A stretch of DNA of 34,657 nt from Cytophagales bacterium (GTDB lineage Bacteria; Bacteroidota; Bacteroidia; Cytophagales; Cyclobacteriaceae): assembly GCA_016124425.1 (NCBI GenBank), contig WGNT01000055.1, positions 1-34,657 on the forward strand, in the 5' to 3' direction. This document shows positions 15,729 through 22,462 of this stretch, piece after piece; within the stretch, counting starts at the first letter, position 1, and each line of letters opens with the position of its first letter. The notes beneath the pieces were generated by a model. That model saw nothing but the letters and a program-made list of their open reading frames with translations, made no database searches and was not told where the DNA came from. The position numbers and the translations under genes were made by a program.

Positions 15729-16958
15729 TTACGCGTTGCCTAGCTGCAGATCCAAATCCAACAGCGAGCAGTGTTTCCAGAAGCTTGGGTACGATTTGTT
15801 GACTACTTCTGGATCGTCAAATATCACCTCCATCTTAGTCAGCAAAGGCATAAAGGCCATTGCCATTCGATGATCGTCGTAGGTATGTATCTGTACCGAG
15901 GCTGGGAGGTCTTTTGCGGGTACTATGGTGAAGCGGCCATCCTGACCCTCTGACAAGCCTGCATTGATCTTTGCCATCTCCGCTTGGAGCGCATAGATGC
16001 GATCGGTTTCTTTAATTCGCAGGCTTTCCAGTCCGGAAAATTCGACCGGCTGTCCTAACAATGCACACGTAACCGCTACAGTCTGCGCCAAATCGGGGCA
16101 ATGGGTAAAATCGATATGGGATAAGCCTTCAACGGGCTTTTTCGTCAGCCTTACACCCTTGTCATCAAATTGGCTTTGTACCCCTAACTTGTCCATGATC
16201 TCAACTATGCGTGAATCCCCTTGAAGGCTGTCTTTTTTGAGACCGCTGAGGTACAGTTCTCCCTCTTTAGCACAAGCCAAAAGGCTAAACCAATAGCTTG
16301 CCCCTGACCAGTCACTTTCGACATCAAATGCCGTAGGGACGTACGCCTGATGTGGAACCTCCCTTGTTTTTCCTTTAAAACGATAAGCGATACCAAAGGC
16401 TTTCATCAGTTCCAGCGTCATTTCAATATAGGTTTGGGAACCTACTTTTCCGGTCAGTTCCAAGGAAAGGCCTCTAGGGAGTAAGGGAGCATTCATCAGT
16501 AGCGCTGAAATATATTGACTGCTTACATCTCCTCTGATTTGGATTTTGTCAGTCAGCTGTCCCGCAAACCCTTTGGTTTTTAGAGGAGGGTACCCTTCTT
16601 TATCCAAATACTCGATTTCGGCTCCGAGCTGTCTCAAAGCATCCACCAGAATGCCGATCGGTCTTTCACACATCCGGGGAGTTCCGGTAAGTGTTTTCAC
16701 CCTGTTGTTAAGTGCTGCATAAGCTGTTAAGAACCGCATGGTGGTCCCTGCATCCAACACATCATAGACCTCAGGGTCTTCTTCAAGAAGGCGGACCATC
16801 GTACGTGTATCGCGGGCTTCTGCCAAATTGGAAAGGATGCTTTTTCCATTTGTCAGCGCGTTTATGATCAATGCCCGGTTACTTTCACTTTTCGAAGAGG
16901 GAAGGGGAATCGCGATGCTTCCAAAGCGGTCTTTATGTGGCAGTGCAATAGTCTTCAT
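15729..16958 (-). CDS. aroA: 3-phosphoshikimate 1-carboxyvinyltransferase (EPSP synthase)
   Basis: A 409-residue enzyme that joins PEP to shikimate-3-phosphate, step six of the shikimate pathway. Substrate-binding motifs are visible: LPSSKSESNRALIINAL at the N-terminus, DAGTTMRFLTAYAAL (matching NAGTAMRP of the Escherichia enzyme, with Phe in place of the Pro), RPIGILVDALRQLGAEI, ESDWSGASYW, KETDRIYALQAEMAKI and the C-terminal DDHRMAMAF. It is slightly short, as in other Bacteroidota. The ATG sits 1 nt from a repeat-derived spacer (16959-17063), and the DUF486 gene follows 18 bp after its stop. Confidence 0.95.
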   Translation of the reverse strand: MKTIALPHKDRFGSIAIPLPSSKSESNRALIINALTNGKSILSNLAEARDTRTMVRLLEEDPEVYDVLDAGTTMRFLTAYAALNNRVKTLTGTPRMCERPIGILVDALRQLGAEIEYLDKEGYPPLKTKGFAGQLTDKIQIRGDVSSQYISALLMNAPLLPRGLSLELTGKVGSQTYIEMTLELMKAFGIAYRFKGKTREVPHQAYVPTAFDVESDWSGASYWFSLLACAKEGELYLSGLKKDSLQGDSRIVEIMDKLGVQSQFDDKGVRLTKKPVEGLSHIDFTHCPDLAQTVAVTCALLGQPVEFSGLESLRIKETDRIYALQAEMAKINAGLSEGQDGRFTIVPAKDLPASVQIHTYDDHRMAMAFMPLLTKMEVIFDDPEVVNKSYPSFWKHCSLLDLDLQLGNA

Positions 16959-16959
16959 G

Positions 16960-17051
16960 TGTTTATAATTTGCTTTTCAGAGGACGAAACTTGCCCCATG
17001 CATGCAGGTGTGATCCCTTTAGGATGTACGTCGCTTCGTGTGAAGTATTCC
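16960..17051 (+). repeat. Intercistronic repeat-related spacer, copy C
   Basis: The first ~40 bp (TGTTTAT, TTTGCTTTTCAGAGG, AAACTTGCCCC) match the left end of the repeats at 1769 and 3616. The remainder differs and ends in TGAAGTATTCC, a string also found in the spacer between the aminotransferase and tyrA genes near 13296-13307. Like copy B it starts beside a start codon, here aroA. A partial copy of the left end (TGTTTA, TTGCTTTTCAAAAG) occurs at 19462-19482. Confidence 0.6.
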
Positions 17052-17063
17052 TCATGATCGGTA

Positions 17064-18101
17064 TTATGCCATGAGTTCGTTATAATAGGAGAGAGATTGG
17101 CTGACTTCCTCACGTCCTACATTGATATTGTACTCGCAGTCGCCTATTCTTCGTAGCAGCGAAAAATTCAGTACAGCCCCTTCATTTTTCTTATCCTGAA
17201 AACATAGATCCACAATCGACTCGAAATCAGCCGCTGGAATTTCCCTTTTTCCATAAATGGGAAGGATCATTTCTTCGATGGTCTTTAACTCATAAGGGGA
17301 CATGCGGAGAAATTTATTGGAAAGATACGCTTCAGTAAGCATACCAATTGCAATGGCCTCGCCGTGTAGAAGATGTTTGTCTGTGTCCAAATAATAGGAT
17401 TCTATGGCGTGCCCAATGGTATGTCCGAAATTCAGTATTTTTCGTACGCCGTCTTCTTTGGGATCCTTTTCCACCACCTCTTTTTTGATACCTACTGAAA
17501 TTTCAATGATCGTTTTCCAGTCCTGTTCCTGCCAATGTGTGGATTTTAATCCCTCAAAGTAATTTGCATTGGCAATTAGTCCATGTTTAATGATTTCAGC
17601 ATATCCGGACCGCAATTCGGATTCAGGCAGAGTTTTGAGAAACTCATCGGCGATAAGTACTGCTTCCGGTTGGTTGAAGATGCCGATATGGTTTTTAAAT
17701 CCCATGAAATCAATCCCGAGCTTTCCGCCAACGCTTGCGTCTACCTGGGAAAGCAGCGTTGTTGGCAAGTTGATGAATCGGAGCCCCCGTTTGTAAGTAC
17801 TAGCACAGAATCCGCCCATGTCACCGGTCACTCCGCCGCCTAGGTTGACAATTATAGCTTTTCGATCAAAGGCCTGTTCAGTCATCCACTGCCAAATCTG
17901 CACACAAGTGTCCAGATTTTTGTTGATTTCGCCTGCATCAAATGAGAAGACGCTATGGTCCGGCAGGGATGACTGAATGAGGGGATAACAATGTTGTATT
18001 GTATTGTTATCGGCTATAATTCCTAATTTGGAGTATTTCCGCGTGTTAAGATACCGTGCCAAGTCCTGCGCAACATGGGCGGAGAAGATAATTGTTTCCA
18101 A
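17064..18101 (-). CDS. aroB: 3-dehydroquinate synthase
   Basis: A 345-residue NAD+- and zinc-dependent enzyme that cyclises DAHP to 3-dehydroquinate, the second shikimate step. Visible motifs are NLGGGVTGDMGGFCASTYKRG at about residues 84-104 (nucleotide and substrate loop), FINLPTTLLSQVDASVGGK, GYAEIIKHGL with a zinc-ligand Glu, and NFGHTIGHAIES with zinc-ligand histidines. It sits 36 bp after the DAHP synthase gene in the operon. The 105-bp spacer to aroA is repeat-derived. Confidence 0.96.
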   Translation of the reverse strand: METIIFSAHVAQDLARYLNTRKYSKLGIIADNNTIQHCYPLIQSSLPDHSVFSFDAGEINKNLDTCVQIWQWMTEQAFDRKAIIVNLGGGVTGDMGGFCASTYKRGLRFINLPTTLLSQVDASVGGKLGIDFMGFKNHIGIFNQPEAVLIADEFLKTLPESELRSGYAEIIKHGLIANANYFEGLKSTHWQEQDWKTIIEISVGIKKEVVEKDPKEDGVRKILNFGHTIGHAIESYYLDTDKHLLHGEAIAIGMLTEAYLSNKFLRMSPYELKTIEEMILPIYGKREIPAADFESIVDLCFQDKKNEGAVLNFSLLRRIGDCEYNINVGREEVSQSLSYYNELMA

Positions 18102-18137
18102 TACTGGTTTTTTAGGTAAAAGAAAGTACAGTCAAAA

Positions 18138-19244
18138 TTAGACAGTTTTCTTTACAGGCACCACTTCTCTTAACTTTTTCTCCTGTCTTTTTACAGACTC
18201 CTCATGAATGCAGTAAAGCAACTCTTTCATGAATTTTTCGCTGAGGTTTTTGGCAATGCCCTTTTGCGTACGCGAATCCATCACGGCCTTCCAACGGTCT
18301 GCCTGAAATACCGTAAGGTTATGTTCACGCTTGTGGTCGCCGATTTGATCGATAATGGAGAATCTCTCGGAAAGCAGGTCCAATAATTGGTCGTCAAGAT
18401 GGTCCACTGCGTTTCTCAAATCCTGAAGCTTTTCAGATGGTTGTTCCGTTTCTAGCGGCTTTTTGAAATCGATGCTGTCGAGGATTTCCCGTAGCCTGAA
18501 CGGGGTAACCTGCTGCTTGGCATCACTCCATGCGTTGTCCGGATCATGGTGTGTTTCGATCATCAGACCGTCCAGCCCAAAATTAACGGCACGCTGTGCG
18601 GTCTCAAGAATACCTGCACGGTTTCCTACAATATGGCTGGGGTCATTGATTACCTGCATACCTGGCCAAATGCGCTTCAGGTGGATTGGCATAGACCAGT
18701 TAGGTTTATTGCGGAATTTTTTGTCGTAAGCGTCGCTGAACCCTCTATGAATGGCAGCTAGCTTATTGATGCCGACAGCCTGCAGGCGTTCTAGGGCACC
18801 TCTCCAAAGTTCCAGATCTGGGTTCATCGGATTTTTAACCATGACAGGAATATCTATTCCTTTCAAGGCTTCTGCAATTTCTTGAACTGCAAAAGGGTTT
18901 ACGGTTGTTCTAGCTCCTATCCAAAGTACATCCACCCCATGTTTTAAGGCTGATTCTACGTGAGCGGTATTTCCCACTTCGGTTGTAATGGGGATATTGA
19001 GGTGATGACGTACGATTTCCATCCATTTCAAACCATCCTCTCCGATGCCTTCAAAGCTTCCCGGGCGGGTTCTTGGTTTCCAAATACCGGCCCGAAAGAT
19101 GTCTGGCACCGCATTCGCCGAGATCATATCTAGGCATACCTGTTCGATTTGTTCCGGAGTTTCTGCACTGCATGGACCGGCGATGATCAGATGCTTGGCT
19201 TTTAGGCCTAAGCCCCAATCTTGCGTTTGTAAGTGATTTTCCAT
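18138..19244 (-). CDS. Bifunctional DAHP synthase / chorismate mutase (type II)
   Basis: A 368-residue two-domain enzyme. Residues about 10-245 form a KDSA-like DAHP synthase (LIIAGPCSAETPEQIEQVC, FRAGIWKPRTRPGSFEGIG, WIGARTTVNPF, VMVKNPMNPD, NDPSHIVGNR, IETHHDPDNAWSDAKQQ). It condenses PEP and erythrose-4-phosphate. Residues about 265-350 are an AroQ-class helical chorismate mutase (LRNAVDHLDDQLLDLLSERF, IGDHKREHN). The fusion puts the first and branch-point steps on one chain, a known Bacteroidota arrangement that can allow prephenate feedback. It is the first structural gene of the operon and lies directly behind the Phe/Tyr attenuator, about 10 nt after the terminator U-tract. Confidence 0.95.
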   Translation of the reverse strand: MENHLQTQDWGLGLKAKHLIIAGPCSAETPEQIEQVCLDMISANAVPDIFRAGIWKPRTRPGSFEGIGEDGLKWMEIVRHHLNIPITTEVGNTAHVESALKHGVDVLWIGARTTVNPFAVQEIAEALKGIDIPVMVKNPMNPDLELWRGALERLQAVGINKLAAIHRGFSDAYDKKFRNKPNWSMPIHLKRIWPGMQVINDPSHIVGNRAGILETAQRAVNFGLDGLMIETHHDPDNAWSDAKQQVTPFRLREILDSIDFKKPLETEQPSEKLQDLRNAVDHLDDQLLDLLSERFSIIDQIGDHKREHNLTVFQADRWKAVMDSRTQKGIAKNLSEKFMKELLYCIHEESVKRQEKKLREVVPVKKTV

Positions 19245-19254
19245 AGTTACGTTT

Positions 19255-19286
19255 AATAAAAAAGCCCGACTCTTTCGAATCGGGCT
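19255..19286 (-). terminator. Intrinsic terminator in the aromatic-operon leader (attenuator)
   Basis: On the minus strand the arms AGCCCGATTC (19286-19277) and GAGTCGGGCT (19272-19263) pair over 10 bp with one U-G wobble and a GAAA tetraloop. A run of six U and then AUU follows. It ends about 10 nt before the start codon of the DAHP synthase/chorismate mutase gene, so as a terminator it would stop transcription before the whole operon. Confidence 0.92.
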
Positions 19287-19378
19287 CCTGTGTGTGTTTA
19301 TCTTTAGTTTATTTTTTTACCAGACAATACGCAGCTCCGATTCGACCATAGGGACGAAAGTAAAAGTAAAAGAAGCTA
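19263..19378 (-). promoter_or_regulatory. Transcription attenuator: four mutually exclusive pairing segments
   Basis: Segment 1 (19378-19372, UAGCUUC, inside the Phe/Tyr codons) can pair with GGAGCUG of segment 2. Segment 2 (19344-19333, CGAAUCGGAGCU, codons 21-24) can instead pair with segment 3 (19286-19276, AGCCCGAUUCG): eight contiguous base pairs, a one-base bulge and three more pairs. Segment 3 otherwise pairs with segment 4 (19272-19263) to make the terminator. Stalling on Phe/Tyr codons would cover segment 1, free segment 2 and favour 2:3, so the operon is read. The pairings are seen in the sequence; the mechanism is inferred from known amino-acid attenuators. Confidence 0.85.
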
Positions 19379-19404
19379 AAATAAGTAGCCGCGAGATTTT
19401 TCAT
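19309..19404 (-). CDS. Phe/Tyr-rich leader peptide of the aromatic operon
   Basis: A 31-codon frame from ATG (19404-19402) to TAA (19311-19309), below normal gene-calling size. Residues 8-16 read YFSFFYFYF, eight aromatics in nine positions. Y19 and Y26 bring the total to ten Phe/Tyr (five each) in 31, with no Trp. Such tandem codons are the sensor of ribosome-mediated attenuation, as in the Escherichia pheA and pheST leaders. A ribosome waiting for charged tRNA-Phe or tRNA-Tyr would stall over the cluster. No in-frame start lies upstream before a TGA. No Shine-Dalgarno sequence is present, and the predicted transcription start lies at or next to the ATG. Confidence 0.9.
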   Translation of the reverse strand: MKNLAATYFSFFYFYFRPYGRIGAAYCLVKK

Positions 19405-19408
19405 GTGC

Positions 19409-19439
19409 CAAATGTAAGTGACCCGATTTAAAAATCAAA
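19409..19439 (-). promoter_or_regulatory. Bacteroidota-type promoter of the aromatic operon
   Basis: On the minus strand TTTG (19439-19436) is followed by a 19-bp spacer and TACATTTG (19416-19409). This matches the Bacteroidota primary sigma consensus TTTG-N19-TAnnTTTG exactly. The start point would fall about 4-6 nt after the -7 element, near 19405-19403, on or beside the leader-peptide ATG. Confidence 0.82.
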
Positions 19440-19549
19440 CAATTTTAATAAATTTTTCTGATGTTTAGTTGCTTTTCAAAAGCCTTGAATTGTAGTTGTA
19501 TTAATTTTCATCTGCTTGGCAGCAAACTAGACGCCATGCGTAGACCAAT

Positions 19550-19588
19550 CTTAAGCTGATATTAAGCTTGATTGAAGAAAAGCCTAAG
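19550..19588 (+). promoter_or_regulatory. Four 11-bp-spaced direct repeats, probable response-regulator operator
   Basis: CTTAAG at 19550, ATTAAG at 19561, TTGAAG at 19572 and CCTAAG at 19583 start exactly 11 bp apart. Eleven-bp-spaced direct repeats are the usual target of OmpR/PhoB-family regulators, one of which is encoded just downstream. The array ends 10 bp before the -7 element at 19599, covering the -33 zone, which suggests activation and autoregulation. Confidence 0.78.
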
Positions 19589-19598
19589 AAATAGCAGG

Positions 19599-19606
19599 TA
19601 TATTTG
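19599..19606 (+). promoter_or_regulatory. -7 promoter element of the two-component operon
   Basis: TATATTTG matches TAnnTTTG. No TTTG stands at the normal 17-23-bp spacing, in keeping with a promoter that depends on the upstream repeats. The transcript would have an untranslated leader of about 90 nt before the response-regulator ATG at 19700. Confidence 0.65.
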
Positions 19607-19699
19607 CGGATAACCAAAAAATACCAAGATGGAGCAATATTTTTTAATTGAAATCGGTTATCTTCAATTTCGGTTGTTTTTCGATCCACTTACAAGCAT

Positions 19700-20368
19700 A
19701 TGAGAATTTTGGTAATTGAAGATGAGCCTGGTATATGGGGTTTTTTAAAGCAAGGGCTTGAAGAAGAAGGATATAGCGTCGATGTCGCTGAAGAAGGAAA
19801 TAAAGGGCTGGATATGGCCCTTGAGGGGGTATATGATTTGATTTTGGTTGACTGGATGCTACCCGGCATCAGCGGGGTGGAGGTCACGCGGAGTTTTAGA
19901 AAGGAATATCCTGATACTCCTGTAATCTTTCTTACAGCAAAAGATACTTCGCAAGAAGCCGTGTTTGCTTTGCAGACAGGAGCTAATGATTTTATTCGTA
20001 AGCCATTTCAATTTGAGGAGTTACTGGCAAGGATACAAGTACAACTGCGGGCAAAATCTGGGGAACAAGTCATTTTTACCCTTGGTCCAGTCAGCTTATT
20101 TACAGATACTCACCGGGTGGAGAACAATGGCGAGGAGGTATTATTGACACTAAAGGAATTTGCACTGCTGGAATACTTACTTCGCAACAAAGGTAGTGTA
20201 TGCAGGCGCACACGAATTATTGAACGGGTTTGGGACATGCACTTTGCCTACGACACAGGGGTCATTGATGTATTTATCAATGCTATCCGGAAGAAATTAG
20301 GGTGGACAAAGGAAGACAACTACATTCAAACAATAAGGGGAGTAGGATATATGGCCAGAGAACTATGA
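19700..20368 (+). CDS. OmpR/PhoB-family response regulator
   Basis: A 222-residue regulator. The receiver domain (1-115) has the acidic pocket in VIEDEP, phosphoacceptor D51 in LILVDWMLPG, the switch Thr in VIFLTAKD and the conserved Lys in RKPFQFEE. The winged-helix DNA-binding domain (about 125-222) has LTLKEFALLEYLLRNKGSVCRR and YIQTIRGVGYM. Its stop overlaps the histidine kinase start (ATGA). The genes downstream encode an RND metal-type efflux system, so a CusR/CzcR-like role is likely. The 11-bp direct repeats before its own gene and before the efflux operon are the probable binding sites. Confidence 0.95.
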   Translation: MRILVIEDEPGIWGFLKQGLEEEGYSVDVAEEGNKGLDMALEGVYDLILVDWMLPGISGVEVTRSFRKEYPDTPVIFLTAKDTSQEAVFALQTGANDFIRKPFQFEELLARIQVQLRAKSGEQVIFTLGPVSLFTDTHRVENNGEEVLLTLKEFALLEYLLRNKGSVCRRTRIIERVWDMHFAYDTGVIDVFINAIRKKLGWTKEDNYIQTIRGVGYMAREL

Positions 20369-21750
20369 CTTTGCCTTACAAAATCCGGCTCTCGCTCTAT
20401 CTGACCTTTGCTACGTCTCTTATTGTGCTACTGGCTTTTATCTTCATTTATATGGTAGCAAATTGGACGTTGGTCAGTGCTGTGGATCGGGATTTAACAC
20501 GTGAAACGAAAATTCACGAAGATCAAATTTCGATTGTAGATGGAGAATTGCGCTTTTTACATAAAGACGAATGGGAGGAGGCTGAACATAAAGAAACACA
20601 GTTTCACCCCATTTTCATCGAGATCGTGGATACCGATGGTAAGCAACTTGACAAATCTCCCAACCTAGGAAAGTTGCATCTAGGCTTCAAAAAGGGGCAT
20701 ACATCCGCAACCGTTGGGTTTATGCAGCTATTAAACGACCAAGAGGTACGTCAGATGCAAATAGCCCTTACCAACAATTCCAGGATAGAGGGATATCTAT
20801 TGGTAGCGACCTCCTTTGAACAATCAAGGAAACTTTTGTCCAATTTAAAATCAATCTTGATCGTACTTTATCCAATAATTCTCCTTTCACTTTTTTTGAC
20901 CATGCGCTATTTGGCTGGTAAAAGTATAGAGCCAGTGGTAAAAACCACTGCATTAACCAACTTGATTTCCCAGAAAAACCTTAACCAACGAATTCCGCTC
21001 TCAGAAAACAATGATGAACTAAAGCAGCTTACTGTAGCTATTAACGGTCTGTTGGAAAGATTAGAACAAGCCATGAAAAGGGAGCAAGAATTCACCTCCT
21101 ATGCCTCCCATGAACTGCGAACACCGCTTGCAGTTCTTAAAGGAAGCTTTGAGGTATTGATTCGAAAGTCGAGAACGCAGGAGGAATACGTGGCAAAAAT
21201 ACAATCGGGTCTCATAGAAATTAACAAGTTAAATGAGATTATCGATCAACTGTTGGACCTAGCGAGAGTCGAGTTAGAGGTATGTGATGTACATGAGATA
21301 GATCTAGGTAGCATCGTAGAAGAAGTAGTAGACTCAGTTGTGATTGACGGACAAAGGAAGGTGACCTTTGTAAATGAAACCTCTCATCCTACCTATGTCA
21401 GCTCAAATGAAAAATCACTCATTATTATTTTAACTAATCTGATCCAAAATGCCCTGAAATATTCGTTGCCTAGGACAACCGTTACCGTGTTGCTTTTACA
21501 GACAAACGCTGAGACGATATTGGATGTAATAGACGAAGGCACAGGAATAAAAAAGGAATCGCTACCGAAATTGTTTGACCCCTTCTTTAGGGAAAACTCC
21601 GCTGAGTTCCGAAGAATCCCAGGCTCAGGCTTGGGCCTTTCTATCGTCAAAAAACTTTGTGACCAGCTTGGGATAACTATTTCAATTGATAGTCAACTGG
21701 GACGCGGCACAACGGTGAGGCTCATTTTTCCCCCTTCCACCCAATCTTAA
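20365..21750 (+). CDS. Membrane sensor histidine kinase
   Basis: A 461-residue kinase. I choose the ATG at 20365, which overlaps the regulator stop as ATGA, although the frame is open from 20302. Membrane helix 1 is at about residues 12-35 (TFATSLIVLLAFIFIYMVANW). A periplasmic sensor of ~125 residues has no recognised ligand motif. Helix 2 is at about 165-185 (SILIVLYPIILLSLFLTM), followed by a HAMP-like linker. The HisKA helix carries H249 in YASHELRTPL. The ATPase domain has NLIQNALKYS, DVIDEGTGI and GSGLGLSIVKKL. It is paired with the regulator as in CusRS-type systems; the signal (metal or envelope stress) is inferred from neighbours only. Confidence 0.94.
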   Translation: MTLPYKIRLSLYLTFATSLIVLLAFIFIYMVANWTLVSAVDRDLTRETKIHEDQISIVDGELRFLHKDEWEEAEHKETQFHPIFIEIVDTDGKQLDKSPNLGKLHLGFKKGHTSATVGFMQLLNDQEVRQMQIALTNNSRIEGYLLVATSFEQSRKLLSNLKSILIVLYPIILLSLFLTMRYLAGKSIEPVVKTTALTNLISQKNLNQRIPLSENNDELKQLTVAINGLLERLEQAMKREQEFTSYASHELRTPLAVLKGSFEVLIRKSRTQEEYVAKIQSGLIEINKLNEIIDQLLDLARVELEVCDVHEIDLGSIVEEVVDSVVIDGQRKVTFVNETSHPTYVSSNEKSLIIILTNLIQNALKYSLPRTTVTVLLLQTNAETILDVIDEGTGIKKESLPKLFDPFFRENSAEFRRIPGSGLGLSIVKKLCDQLGITISIDSQLGRGTTVRLIFPPSTQS

Positions 21751-21773
21751 GCAAACCTTAAGGCATCCCTAAG
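21746..21773 (+). promoter_or_regulatory. Three 11-bp-spaced direct repeats before the efflux operon
   Basis: CTTAAG at 21746, CTTAAG at 21757 and CCTAAG at 21768 repeat at exactly 11 bp and match the array at 19550-19588. The first unit includes the TAA stop codon of the histidine kinase gene. The array ends 22 bp before the TACATTTG element at 21796, close to the 21 bp between the third unit and the -7 element in the first array. It probably recruits the same response regulator. Confidence 0.78.
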
Positions 21774-21795
21774 GAATCAAAAAGAGTACTAGCTA

Positions 21796-21803
21796 TACAT
21801 TTG
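21796..21803 (+). promoter_or_regulatory. -7 promoter element of the efflux operon
   Basis: TACATTTG matches TAnnTTTG and lies 24 bp before the ATG at 21827. No TTTG is present at the usual -33 spacing, so activator dependence through the upstream repeats is likely. Confidence 0.68.
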
Positions 21804-21826
21804 CTGATACAATAATCAACGTGTAT

Positions 21827-22450
21827 ATGAAAAAGCTAGTCTTAGTAGTATCTATATCTTTTCTGTGTATCGGTAATTCCTTTGGACAAGATATAGACAG
21901 CCTCTTACTTATGCTCGAGACCGAGTCGGAAGCACCGACCGCTTTATTACCGGATCGAATGATGGTAACCCAGCGCATTTTTTGGGGAGAGAAAGGCTTG
22001 CTGCGTACTACCGGCATCTTGCCGCTTACTGAAAGCAACCGAATCAAAGAGCTAAAAATCCGACGTACTATGCTGGTGACCCATCAACTATTGGGATATG
22101 CGACCTTAGCGGGCATGATAGCCCAAGGTGTTGTCGGCCAAAGACTTTATCAAGGAGAGGGTCAGCTTGGGGACCTGCATGAAGGACTGGCAGGTGCCGT
22201 TAATGTTGGGTATTTTACCGGAGCAGCCTTATCACTTTTTTCACCACCTCCCTTGATTTCCCGACAGGTAAAAGGTCTCAACTCCATCAAGGCACATAAA
22301 ATCTTGGCTTCAGTACATATGTCGGCCATGATTGCCACCAATATATTGGCAGATAAGGCAGAAGATCCAAGGTATGCCAAAATTCACAGAGCCGCCGCAT
22401 TCACTGCCTTTGGAGCATTTGCGGGTGCGACTATTGTCATGAAATTTTAA
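21827..22450 (+). CDS. Cytochrome b561-like membrane protein
   Basis: I start at the ATG at 21827, where a signal-type sequence begins (KKLVLVVSISFLCIGNSFGQ); a GTG two codons upstream is less likely. The product has about 207 residues. After a polar segment there are four probable membrane helices with histidines: MLVTHQLLGYATLAGMI, DLHEGLAGAVNVGYFTGAALSLF, KAHKILASVHMSAMIATNIL and IHRAAAFTAFGAFAGATIV. The His spacing resembles haem-coordinating four-helix cytochrome b561/DUF4405-type proteins. It directly precedes yceI; in Escherichia the b561-like yceJ also neighbours yceI. Family assignment is by pattern only. Confidence 0.6.
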   Translation: MKKLVLVVSISFLCIGNSFGQDIDSLLLMLETESEAPTALLPDRMMVTQRIFWGEKGLLRTTGILPLTESNRIKELKIRRTMLVTHQLLGYATLAGMIAQGVVGQRLYQGEGQLGDLHEGLAGAVNVGYFTGAALSLFSPPPLISRQVKGLNSIKAHKILASVHMSAMIATNILADKAEDPRYAKIHRAAAFTAFGAFAGATIVMKF

Positions 22451-22462
22451 ATCCCCAAAGCT

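Noticed and set aside
19690-19887. Antisense open frame over the response-regulator start
   Set aside because: It is the reverse of a clear receiver domain and has no domain signal of its own.
20302-20364. Upstream start for the histidine kinase inside the regulator gene
   Set aside because: The ATG at 20365 overlaps the regulator stop as ATGA and leads straight into the first membrane segment; the extra residues are just another frame of the regulator's C-terminus.
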